16,123 bases of DNA, from the NCBI RefSeq assembly GCF_022712295.1, contig NZ_JALAGT010000035.1:1-16123 (forward strand), given 5' to 3'. Within the stretch, counting starts at the first letter, position 1. Every line of letters begins with the position of its first letter. A model generated the notes under the pieces. The model was not told the origin of the DNA. It worked only from the letters and a program-made list of their open reading frames with translations, and did not search any database. The translations under genes were made by a program, and so were the position numbers. Below, in pieces: positions 7,565 to 13,540 of this stretch. Source of the stretch: Galactobacter sp. GTDB lineage: Bacteria; Actinomycetota; Actinomycetes; Actinomycetales; Micrococcaceae.

Positions 7565-7571
7565 CTTATGC

Positions 7572-8273
7572 ATGGAACACCGAGCGAGCGATGAACTGAT
7601 CAGCACCTGGATGCGTGGCTGGGCCGAGGCGCGCGGGTACGAGACCCACCATGATGGGGCCTTGCATGCCTATCGCCGGACCGGTCAGGACGTGGACAAC
7701 TGGGAGTACGTGATTCACGACCCCAGCGGGGAGCATCTGCGTCACCTTTCTCAGGCCCTGTCGGAGCATCCGGGCCAGCGTGTCACCGCGTTCACTGCGG
7801 AACTCGATGGCCTCGTCGATCTGGCTCACGAGGCCGGTCTCGCGGTGGTCTCCACTCGTGAGGTCCTGATGGTGACGGACATGGCCGTGCAGGACATCGA
7901 GGCCCCCTACCTGGATGAGGGCCTGCGTTGGGAGGAGAAGCGCGACGGCGACCACGCCTGGGTCTCCCTTCACGACGAGGAAAGCGATGCGGTGGTGGCG
8001 TCCGGTCACGTGGGCGTGCTCGGTGACTACGCCATCTTCGACCGGATCGTGACGGCCCCGGAGTTCCGCCGCCGTGGTTTCGGTTCTCTGGTGACCAGGT
8101 ACCTGGCCTCCATCGCCGCGGAGTCGGACGCGGAACGGGGTCTGCTGGTGGCCTCCTCAGACGGCTACGAGCTCTACAAGTACCTCGGTTGGACGCTGCT
8201 GGGGACCATGGCGGTCCTCGAGGCCCCGAACTCCCCCGATGCCAACGAGCGTACGGGTCACACCTCGGACTGA
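7572..8273 (+). CDS. GNAT-family N-acetyltransferase domain protein
   Basis: A 233-residue protein whose C-terminal half is a GNAT acetyltransferase. Motif A is seen as IFDRIVTAPEFRRRGFGSLV at 155-174, with the acetyl-CoA pyrophosphate loop RRRGFG (Q/R-x-x-G-x-G/A) at 166-171. Motif B follows as GLLVASSDGYELYKYLGW (190-207), with the typical tyrosine and Y-x-x-L-G-W turn. The N-terminal 110 residues look like a divergent extra domain, with no motif recognised. Acceptor substrate is unknown. ATG at 7572 is preferred because a -10-like TAGCCT sits just upstream; an in-frame TTG at 7521 would extend the protein over that element. The gene lies 15 bases upstream of the helicase gene in the same frame, so the two are probably co-transcribed. 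Confidence 0.85.
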   Translation: MEHRASDELISTWMRGWAEARGYETHHDGALHAYRRTGQDVDNWEYVIHDPSGEHLRHLSQALSEHPGQRVTAFTAELDGLVDLAHEAGLAVVSTREVLMVTDMAVQDIEAPYLDEGLRWEEKRDGDHAWVSLHDEESDAVVASGHVGVLGDYAIFDRIVTAPEFRRRGFGSLVTRYLASIAAESDAERGLLVASSDGYELYKYLGWTLLGTMAVLEAPNSPDANERTGHTSD

Positions 8274-8288
8274 GACTCTCCGCCTCTC

Positions 8289-10628
8289 ATGGATTTCAGA
8301 ACCCTCGTCCCACTGCTGGGCCGGGGGGAACATCCCGATTCCCTGACCCACGTCAGGGTCCTCCCAGCCCGGTCGGCGCGCTTTGCGCCGTGGCCGGGCT
8401 GGGCTGCGTCCCCCCTGGTGAGCGCATACGAGGCCCGCGGCGTCGCCCAGCCCTGGGAACACCAGGTCGCCGCCGCAACCTCCGCACACGACGGGCAGCA
8501 CACCATCGTCGCGACCGGCACCGCATCGGGGAAATCCATGGCGTATCTGCTGCCCGCGCTGGACGCCGTGATCCGCGGCGGCATCCTGCCCGACGGTTCC
8601 CGCACCGGCGGCCGCGGCGACGCCACCGTGCTCTATCTCTCCCCCACCAAGGCCTTGGCAGCCGACCAATTGGAGTCGGTGATCGGGCTGGACCTCCCCG
8701 GGGTCAGGGCCGCCACCTTCGACGGGGACACACCCCGCGAGGAACGCCGGTGGGTGCGCGAATACGCCAACGTGGTCTTCACCAACCCGGACATGCTGCA
8801 CTTCGGCGTGCTTCCGCAGCACAGCCGTTGGGCGGGTTTCCTTCGGCGTCTGAAGTACGTGATCGTGGACGAGGCCCACGGGTACCGTGGCGTGTTCGGC
8901 TCCCACGTGGCCGTCCTGTTACGACGGTTACGCAGAGTTGCGGCGTATTACGACGCCTCCCCGGTTTTCTTGGGCGCCTCCGCCACGTCCGCGTCCCCTG
9001 CCGAGTCCTTCTCCCGCCTGATCGGAGCACCCGCCGTCGAGGTCACGGACGATGCCTCCGCGAAGGGTGAGCGGACCGTGGCCCTGTGGGAGCCTCCGCT
9101 GACCGGACTGCGTGGCGAGAACGGGGCGGAGCAACGCCGCACCGTGATCGCCGAGACCTCCGAGCTGTTGGCGAACCTGGTGTGCGGATCGGTGCGCACC
9201 TTGGCCTTCATCCGTTCCCGGCGCGGAGCGGAGGCGATCTCGTCGAACGCCGCGCGGCTGGTGGGCGAGATCGATCCGTCGCTGCCGCAACGCATTGCCG
9301 CGTACCGCTCCGGATACCTGCCAGAGGAACGGCGCGCGCTGGAGGCACAGCTGCGCAACGGTGATTTGTTGGGCGTCTCCTCGACGTCCGCCCTGGAACT
9401 GGGGATCGATGTGGACGGCCTGGACGCCGTGTTGGTGGCGGGGTGGCCGGGCACGCGGGCGTCCTTCTTCCAACAGATCGGCCGGGCCGGGCGCTCCGGT
9501 CAGGAGGCCTTGGCCGCCTTCGTTGCGGCCGACGACCCCTTGGATACCTATCTGGTGCACCATCCAGAGGCGGTGTTCGACGTAGGGGTGGAGGCCACCG
9601 TCACCGATCCGTCCAACCCGTACGTGCTGGGCCCGCACCTCATGGCTGCCGCCTCCGAGCTTCCGCTGCGTCCGGATGACCTGGTGATGTTCGGACCCAC
9701 CGCTGGGGAACTGGTGGAGGAGCTGGTGGCCGACGGCGCGCTCCGCCGCCGCCCGGCCGGCTGGTTCTGGACGCATCCGGAATCGGCGCACGACTTCGTT
9801 GATCTGCGTAGCGCCGGAGGAGGTCCTGTGTCCGTGGTGGACGTGGACTCGGGCAGCGTGCTTGGCTCCATGGACTCGCCGCAGACGCACTACCAGGCAC
9901 ATACCGGCGCCATCTACGTCCATCAGGGGCGCACCTACTTGGTGGAGGAACTGGACGAGGTCAACCACACTGTGTTGGTGTCCGCGACCAGGCCCGAGTA
10001 CTACACCCAGGCCCGCGACCTCACCACCGTTGAGGTCGTCGAGACCGAGCAGTCCGAGACCTGGGGAGAGATCGGCGTGCACTTCGGCAAGGTCGTGGTG
10101 ACCACCCAGGTGGTCTCGTTCCAGCGCAAGGCCCTGCACTCCAACGAGATCCTCGGCGAGGAGCCGTTGGACCTGGAACCCCGGCAGCTCTTCACCAAGG
10201 CCGTGTGGTTCACGATCCCCGAACCACGGCTGCATGCGGCGGGCCTCACGGCCGAGTCCATCCCCGGGTCCCTGCACGCGGCGGAACATGCGAGCATCGG
10301 GATGCTTCCGCTCGTGGCATCCTCCGATCGTTGGGACGTGGGTGGCGTCTCCACAGCGCTTCACGCCGATACGGGGCTACCGACCATCTTCGTCCACGAC
10401 GGACATCCGGGGGGCGCTGGTTTCGCCGAGCGGGGCCATGCCATGGCCCCGCATTGGCTGGCGGCGACCCGGGATGCCGTCATGGCGTGTGAGTGCACTT
10501 CCGGTTGCCCGTCCTGCGTACAGTCGCCCAAGTGCGGTAATCGCAACCATCCGCTGGACAAGGCCGGGGCGGTTGCCCTGCTCGGTGAGATCCTGCGGTT
10601 GGTTCCGGCCGAGCGCAAGCGCCGCTGA
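8289..10628 (+). CDS. MrfA/YprA/SftH-like DEAH-box helicase with C-terminal DUF1998 zinc motif
   Basis: A 779-residue superfamily 2 helicase. RecA-like domain 1 has a Q residue (Q59), Walker A ATGTASGKS (75-83), motif II DEAH (194-197) and motif III SAT (231-233). Domain 2 has the STSALELGIDV segment (365-375) and motif VI QQIGRAGRSG (395-404). The C-terminal DUF1998 region ends in a cysteine cluster: C734, C736, C740, C743 and C749 in the pattern C-E-C-x3-C-P-x-C-x5-C, probably binding zinc. Relatives include B. subtilis MrfA (mitomycin C repair), M. smegmatis SftH (3'-to-5' DNA translocase) and M. tuberculosis Rv3649. In actinobacteria this gene habitually sits beside the Tad-like secretion cluster. 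No Shine-Dalgarno is visible before the ATG, so it may depend on translation of the GNAT gene. Its stop is 8 bases from the convergent gluconokinase stop. Confidence 0.93.
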   Translation: MDFRTLVPLLGRGEHPDSLTHVRVLPARSARFAPWPGWAASPLVSAYEARGVAQPWEHQVAAATSAHDGQHTIVATGTASGKSMAYLLPALDAVIRGGILPDGSRTGGRGDATVLYLSPTKALAADQLESVIGLDLPGVRAATFDGDTPREERRWVREYANVVFTNPDMLHFGVLPQHSRWAGFLRRLKYVIVDEAHGYRGVFGSHVAVLLRRLRRVAAYYDASPVFLGASATSASPAESFSRLIGAPAVEVTDDASAKGERTVALWEPPLTGLRGENGAEQRRTVIAETSELLANLVCGSVRTLAFIRSRRGAEAISSNAARLVGEIDPSLPQRIAAYRSGYLPEERRALEAQLRNGDLLGVSSTSALELGIDVDGLDAVLVAGWPGTRASFFQQIGRAGRSGQEALAAFVAADDPLDTYLVHHPEAVFDVGVEATVTDPSNPYVLGPHLMAAASELPLRPDDLVMFGPTAGELVEELVADGALRRRPAGWFWTHPESAHDFVDLRSAGGGPVSVVDVDSGSVLGSMDSPQTHYQAHTGAIYVHQGRTYLVEELDEVNHTVLVSATRPEYYTQARDLTTVEVVETEQSETWGEIGVHFGKVVVTTQVVSFQRKALHSNEILGEEPLDLEPRQLFTKAVWFTIPEPRLHAAGLTAESIPGSLHAAEHASIGMLPLVASSDRWDVGGVSTALHADTGLPTIFVHDGHPGGAGFAERGHAMAPHWLAATRDAVMACECTSGCPSCVQSPKCGNRNHPLDKAGAVALLGEILRLVPAERKRR

Positions 10629-10636
10629 ACGCCTCG

Positions 10637-11143
10637 CTAACCCAGCTGCGCAATCACACTGCTGGCCTGTTCCTGTGGGGACAACCGCAGATCCACGGTC
10701 ACGCCGACCTCGTCCTCCCCCAACTCCTCCAGGTCCGCGTACTGCGAGTCCAGGAGCGTCTCCGGCATGAAGTGACCCTCTCGTCTGTGCAGCCGCTGAG
10801 CGATGACCTCCTTGGGCCCGGTCGCGTGCACAAAGATGACGCCTTCGCCGCGCAGCAGATCCCGGTAACTGCGCTTGAGAGCGGAACAGGTGATGACCCC
10901 GGAGCGGCCCTCGGCCAGCTGCTTGTCGGTCCACGCGGCCACTCTGGCCAGCCACGGCTGCCGGTCGGCGTCGTCCAACGGCACGCCGCGCGACATCTTG
11001 GCGATATTGGCGGCGGGGTGGAGATCGTCTCCCTCCTCGAGGTCCCATCCGAGGCAGCCTGCAAGATAGGCGGCGAGCGTGGACTTCCCGCTGCCGGAGA
11101 CGCCCATCACCACCAGCACGGTGGGACCAGGCGACAGACTCAT
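10637..11143 (-). CDS. gntK: Gluconokinase (thermoresistant GntK type)
   Basis: A 168-residue P-loop kinase that phosphorylates D-gluconate to 6-phosphogluconate, feeding the pentose phosphate pathway. Walker A is GVSGSGKS at 14-21. Family signatures follow: EGDDLHP (37-43), LDDADRQPWL (56-65), CSALKRSYRD (86-95) and FMPETLLDSQ (125-134), the last close to the lid/substrate region. Length matches E. coli GntK (about 175). The ATG overlaps the stop of the XRE antitoxin gene as ATGA and there is no good Shine-Dalgarno upstream, so translation is probably coupled to that gene. Coupling of a sugar kinase to a toxin-antitoxin pair is unusual. No gluconate permease, 6-phosphogluconate dehydrogenase or GntR regulator is in the window. 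It converges with the helicase gene, with only 8 bases between stops. Confidence 0.93.
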   Translation of the reverse strand: MSLSPGPTVLVVMGVSGSGKSTLAAYLAGCLGWDLEEGDDLHPAANIAKMSRGVPLDDADRQPWLARVAAWTDKQLAEGRSGVITCSALKRSYRDLLRGEGVIFVHATGPKEVIAQRLHRREGHFMPETLLDSQYADLEELGEDEVGVTVDLRLSPQEQASSVIAQLG

Positions 11144-11451
11144 AGCAGCGCAGCCCGTTGTTCTCCTATGACCCAGTCCAGCGAGATGTCGCCTCCCACC
11201 GCGCGCAGGTATTTGCGGATGGTGCCTACGCGGGTGTTCTCCAGGTCGCCGTGTTCGATCTTGGAGACCTGCCGTTGCCCCACGCCGATGCGTTCCGCGA
11301 GCTGAGCCTGGGTCAAGCCGGCTTCTTCCCGGAGTTCGCGCAATCGGTAGGCGGCAATCTCCCTGCGAAGCCGCTGCTTTTCCTGTTCGACGGCGTCACG
11401 ATCAACCGGGTGTTGCTCAAGGTATTCCCTCAAGGTGGCGGCCATGGTCAT
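11140..11451 (-). CDS. XRE-family helix-turn-helix antitoxin (HigA-like)
   Basis: A 103-residue protein with a basic/acidic N-terminal helical part (1-34) and a Cro/C1-type helix-turn-helix at about 35-90. The motif reads LRELREEAGLTQAQLAERIG, then GVGQRQVSKIEHGDL, with the conserved LTQAQLA helix and the S-K-I-E end of the recognition helix. It is partnered with the toxin gene upstream in the reversed order (toxin first) typical of higBA modules. HigA-like antitoxins bind and neutralise the toxin and repress their own promoter. The ATG at 11451 overlaps the toxin stop; an in-frame ATG at 11445 has better spacing from AGGAG and may be the real start. The stop overlaps the gntK start. Confidence 0.87.
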   Translation of the reverse strand: MTMAATLREYLEQHPVDRDAVEQEKQRLRREIAAYRLRELREEAGLTQAQLAERIGVGQRQVSKIEHGDLENTRVGTIRKYLRAVGGDISLDWVIGEQRAALL

Positions 11452-11801
11452 CTTCTCCTCTGCAACCGTTCCAAGTAGAGCTCATATCGCCGCTCGGCGA
11501 TGAGGATCGCATTCCGGTACCACGACCGCCAGTGGCCTTTCTTGTCGCCCGCAACCAGGAGGACGGCGCTCCTGGCCGGATCGAAGACGAAAAGGATCCT
11601 CAGCTCTGACTCGCCTGCTGATCCCGGTCTCAATTCCTTCATGTTCCTGAACTTCGAACCGGAAATGGTGTCCACAAGCGGCCGACCCAGCTGAGGTCCC
11701 GCTTCTTCGAGAATCTCCAGGGCAGCAACAACTTGCTGATGAGACTCCGAATCAAGCGTTTCGAGCCAGTCCTCTACGAGTTCGGTGACGACAGTCCACA
11801 T
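11448..11801 (-). CDS. RelE/ParE-superfamily toxin of the HigB / phage Gp49-like type
   Basis: A 117-residue protein matching the Gp49-like toxin pattern: FxxW-like start (VEDWLETL, 9-16), GPQLGRPLVDTISGSKFRNMK (35-55), the KELR core (55-58), RILFVFDPARSAVLLVAGDK (68-87) and WYRNAILIAERRYELYL (94-110). Relatives are ribosome-dependent mRNA endonucleases; whether this one is active cannot be seen, but the usual basic residues are present. ATG at 11801 is preferred over the longer reading frame upstream because AGAAGG stands six bases before it and the longer frame would run into the TadE-like gene. Base use appears less GC-rich than in the flanking genes (for example TTTTAGACCTTCTAAG at the start), suggesting acquisition by transfer. 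It lies 58 bases downstream of the Tad cluster and leads the toxin-antitoxin-gntK unit. Confidence 0.88.
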   Translation of the reverse strand: MWTVVTELVEDWLETLDSESHQQVVAALEILEEAGPQLGRPLVDTISGSKFRNMKELRPGSAGESELRILFVFDPARSAVLLVAGDKKGHWRSWYRNAILIAERRYELYLERLQRRR

Positions 11802-11821
11802 TTTAGACCTTCTAAGTTCTG

Positions 11822-11836
11822 AACGGAATGGCCGTT
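11822..11836. promoter_or_regulatory. Candidate operator of the toxin-antitoxin unit
   Basis: An inverted repeat AACGG (11822-11826), 5-base centre, CCGTT (11832-11836) lies 20 bases upstream of the toxin start in the 58-bp gap after the Tad cluster. HigA-type antitoxins usually bind such repeats at their own promoter. The arms are short, so this is suggestive only; -10 and -35 elements could not be assigned with confidence in the same gap. Confidence 0.35.
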
Positions 11837-11859
11837 GAATACGCGGCGATTGCTTCTGC

Positions 11860-12261
11860 TCAGCTCGGAGGAGGACCCGCCCAGGACGTGGCGGTGGCAC
11901 GCGGTAGCGGAAGCCAGTGAGCCGCGGTTCCTTGCGGCACCGCTCTGACGCTGACCTCGATGCTGGCGCCGTCACCACTCAGCACCGAGCAGGACGTCAG
12001 AGTGGCACCACTTCCGTTTGCGGCCTTGGCCGCCGCGGCACATGGGTCCCCTGCCGAGCCGATCCCACGGGCCACGTCGGATCCCGCCAGTGCGGCGAGG
12101 TCCGCAGCGGCGTCGGCACGGGAGTGTTCGGCCGCAGCCGTTGCGAACACCACCACCCCACCGCCCAGCAGCACGGCGGCGCCGCAGATCCCCACCACGA
12201 TCGCGGTGGCCGCACCCTCAGCCCCGACCGCGCGCCGTCTGGCAATGCTCACCGCGCTCAT
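11860..12261 (-). CDS. TadE-like protein of the helicase/secretion neighbourhood
   Basis: A 133-residue protein with a short basic N-terminus (ARRRAVGAEG), one hydrophobic segment at about 17-42, and an Ala-rich, exported-looking C-terminal part that includes ADAAADLAALAG (50-61). Two cysteines, C74 and C91, could form a disulfide outside the membrane. It corresponds in position and pattern to the TadE-like protein found in this cluster in actinobacteria (Rv3654c-type). In contrast to the two upstream proteins there is no glutamate at +5 after the putative G16 cleavage point (I21 is there), so processing as a pseudopilin is doubtful. ATG at 12261 overlaps the tadE stop as ATGA. It is the last gene of the Tad block. 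Likely role: minor pseudopilin or envelope component of the Tad apparatus. Confidence 0.82.
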   Translation of the reverse strand: MSAVSIARRRAVGAEGAATAIVVGICGAAVLLGGGVVVFATAAAEHSRADAAADLAALAGSDVARGIGSAGDPCAAAAKAANGSGATLTSCSVLSGDGASIEVSVRAVPQGTAAHWLPLPRATATSWAGPPPS

Positions 12262-12623
12262 TGCTCCACCACCTCCGAGCGCGCCAACGCGGTGGCCTTG
12301 ACTGTGATTCCGGGCCCGAAGGCCTTCCACAAGGGGATCTGTCGCTGGACCGTGACGGTGGTCCAGCCCCCGGACTCGGAGACCTTCGCGGCGGCACCGT
12401 CCCCCGCGACGCGGACCACGTTCACCGTGCCGCCGTCCCCACGCGCGTGTTCGCGGGCGATGGCGCCCGCGGCCTGTTGCACCCTGACCTGGCCGGAGCC
12501 CACCACCGCGGCTCCGACCACGGTCAGGATGACGAACAGGATCACCGGCATCAGCACCGCCAGTTCGGCTGTGACGCTGCCACGCTGCCGACATGCCGGA
12601 CTGTGCCGGCGATCCCTACCCAT
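12258..12623 (-). CDS. tadE: TadE-family pseudopilin
   Basis: A 121-residue protein with a positively charged N-terminus, then RQRG followed by SVTAELAVLMPVILFVILTV. Cleavage after G15 would leave glutamate at +5 (E20) and a transmembrane helix at about 21-41, which is the prepilin-peptidase signature of TadE-type pseudopilins. The rest is a small extracytoplasmic domain with V/T-rich strands (TVNVVRVAGD, WTTVTVQRQI). TadE proteins are minor pilins needed for Flp pilus assembly. The ATG comes one base after the stop of the pilin gene and its own stop overlaps the next start, so these three genes are translated as a unit. Confidence 0.87.
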   Translation of the reverse strand: MGRDRRHSPACRQRGSVTAELAVLMPVILFVILTVVGAAVVGSGQVRVQQAAGAIAREHARGDGGTVNVVRVAGDGAAAKVSESGGWTTVTVQRQIPLWKAFGPGITVKATALARSEVVEQ

Positions 12624-12624
12624 G

Positions 12625-12810
12625 TCAGCCGCCCAGGGCCTTGCTGATCATGCCGGTCAGCAGGGATTTCACCTGTCCACCGCCCAGGATCGTCACGAGC
12701 AGACCGGCGAAGCCGACCGCGGCGAGCGTCACGATGCTGAATTCAGCGGTCGCGATCCCGTCTTCCCCGCGGAATCTGCGGGCTGGTCGAGGACTCGTTC
12801 TGGTTGTCAT
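12625..12810 (-). CDS. DUF4244 / Flp-like pilin
   Basis: A 61-residue protein: basic N-terminus (RRFRGEDG), then IATAEFSIVTLAAVGFAGLL and a short tail ending KALGG. Cleavage after G18 leaves mature Flp-type I-A-T-A-E-F with glutamate at +5 (E23) and an aromatic at +6, followed by one transmembrane helix (about 25-43). This is the likely major pilin subunit of the Tad apparatus, equivalent in position to Rv3656c of M. tuberculosis. A purine-rich leader (GGAAGGGG, a few bases before the ATG) gives it a strong ribosome-binding site compared with its neighbours, fitting high expression. A 170-bp gap with hairpins separates it from tadC upstream, so it may have its own promoter or a processed mRNA 5' end. 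Confidence 0.88.
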   Translation of the reverse strand: MTTRTSPRPARRFRGEDGIATAEFSIVTLAAVGFAGLLVTILGGGQVKSLLTGMISKALGG

Positions 12811-12834
12811 GTCCCCTTCCCCTTCCTTCCTTTT

Positions 12835-12850
12835 CCCGGCGTGGGCCGGG
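12835..12850 (-). promoter_or_regulatory. Hairpin in the pilin mRNA leader
   Basis: CCCGGC (12835-12840) and GCCGGG (12845-12850) form a six-pair all-GC stem with a 4-base loop, ending about 24 bases upstream of the pilin ATG and just before its purine-rich ribosome-binding tract. Such a leader stem could protect the 5' end of the pilin mRNA or act as a weak attenuator. Confidence 0.45.
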
Positions 12851-12962
12851 TACCCAGGGGCCCCGTTCGAGGCCCGTGGATCCAGCTTGGCCGGGTTGAG
12901 TCATCGGTGGGTGTGGGTGGTGGCGGATTCGTGGATGACACGCCGCAATCCATGCGTGAACA

Positions 12963-12978
12963 GCGAAAATCGTTTCGC
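12963..12978 (-). terminator. Hairpin just after tadC
   Basis: GCGAAA and TTTCGC (arms 12963-12968 and 12973-12978) pair perfectly around a 4-base loop, two bases after the tadC stop on the minus strand. The stem is short and only half GC, with no U-run, so full termination is uncertain; an RNA-processing or 3'-protection role between the machinery genes and the pilin genes is equally possible. Confidence 0.4.
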
Positions 12979-12980
12979 CC

Positions 12981-13523
12981 TCACCACGGCATCAGGGCCA
13001 GGCCGATGGGCAAGATGCCGAGGCAGATGAACGCGGGTAGACCGCACAGGCCCATGGGCAAGACCAGCCTCACGGCCAGGGCGGCGGCACGCGCCTCCTC
13101 ATCGCGTGCCCTCCCACGCCGCTGTTCCAGGGCCCGGCGGCTCAGCACCACGGATACCGGAGCACCGGTCCCCTCGGCGAGCGCGAGTGCCTCCCGTAGT
13201 CCCTTGTAGCTCGGAGCCACGGCCCACGCCTGCTGTGGTTCGGCTCCCCAGGTGAGCATGCGCGCCACGGTGGCCAGTTCTGGTGCGGGGCCGTGTGCAG
13301 CTCCGAGGTGGGTCAGCGTCAACGGCACGGACGCGCCGGAACGCAGCAGTGCAGCCGCCGCGTCTGCCACCAGCGCCGCCGAGGGGGAACCTTGCCCTCT
13401 GGAACGCCCGACGTTCGGTGGTCGGCTCGGCAGCGGTCGGCCCTGTCCGGAGGATGGTGGCGGCAGTATGAACACGGTTGCGAGGCAGATGGCTGCCAGC
13501 AGCGCAGCGGTTGCGCCGCTCAT
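12981..13523 (-). CDS. tadC: TadC-like inner-membrane platform protein (short type II secretion F domain)
   Basis: A 180-residue membrane protein with a hydrophobic N-terminus (GATAALLAAICLATVFIL, 3-20), a cytoplasmic helical region with ALVADAAAALLRSGASVPLT (50-69) and GTGAPVSVVLSRRALEQRRG (117-136), and C-terminal hydrophobic segments (about 143-180). The G-T-G-A-P-V-S-x-V-L block followed by arginine-rich helix is the repeated hallmark of the GspF/TadB-TadC domain. It is shorter than classical TadC (about 300 residues) but resembles the compact actinobacterial form. It pairs with TadB to form the platform on which the TadA ATPase acts. The ATG at 13523 lacks a good Shine-Dalgarno; a 6-codon mini-ORF links it to the tadB stop. 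Confidence 0.83.
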   Translation of the reverse strand: MSGATAALLAAICLATVFILPPPSSGQGRPLPSRPPNVGRSRGQGSPSAALVADAAAALLRSGASVPLTLTHLGAAHGPAPELATVARMLTWGAEPQQAWAVAPSYKGLREALALAEGTGAPVSVVLSRRALEQRRGRARDEEARAAALAVRLVLPMGLCGLPAFICLGILPIGLALMPW

Positions 13524-13540
13524 GGCTCGCCCGCTTTCAT
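13520..13540 (-). other. Six-codon mini-ORF bridging tadB and tadC
   Basis: ATG AAA GCG GGC GAG CCA TGA (peptide MKAGEP) begins inside the tadB stop (ATGA, 13540-13537) and ends inside the tadC start (ATGA, 13523-13520). Ribosomes finishing tadB could re-initiate here, stop six codons later, and re-initiate on tadC, which lacks a clear ribosome-binding site of its own. The arrangement is seen directly; its use is inferred, and the peptide itself is not expected to be functional. Confidence 0.3.

Noticed and set aside
8928..10364. Long open frame (478 codons) on the minus strand opposite the helicase
   Set aside because: Antisense shadow of a well-supported helicase; composition is biased to R, G, H and Q and shows no recognisable domain.
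11802..11978. N-terminal extension of the toxin to 11978
   Set aside because: It would run into the TadE-like gene, has no toxin-family homology, and the ATG at 11801 has a good ribosome site and matches the usual toxin length.
12811..12980. An extra small pilin gene in the gap before the pilin
   Set aside because: No frame of useful length with a basic-Gly-hydrophobic pattern was found; the gap looks like regulatory sequence.
11917..13209. Open frame of 430 codons on the plus strand across the pilin genes
   Set aside because: It crosses four well-supported Tad genes and the intergenic gap on the other strand; its product is low-complexity and R/S/P-rich.
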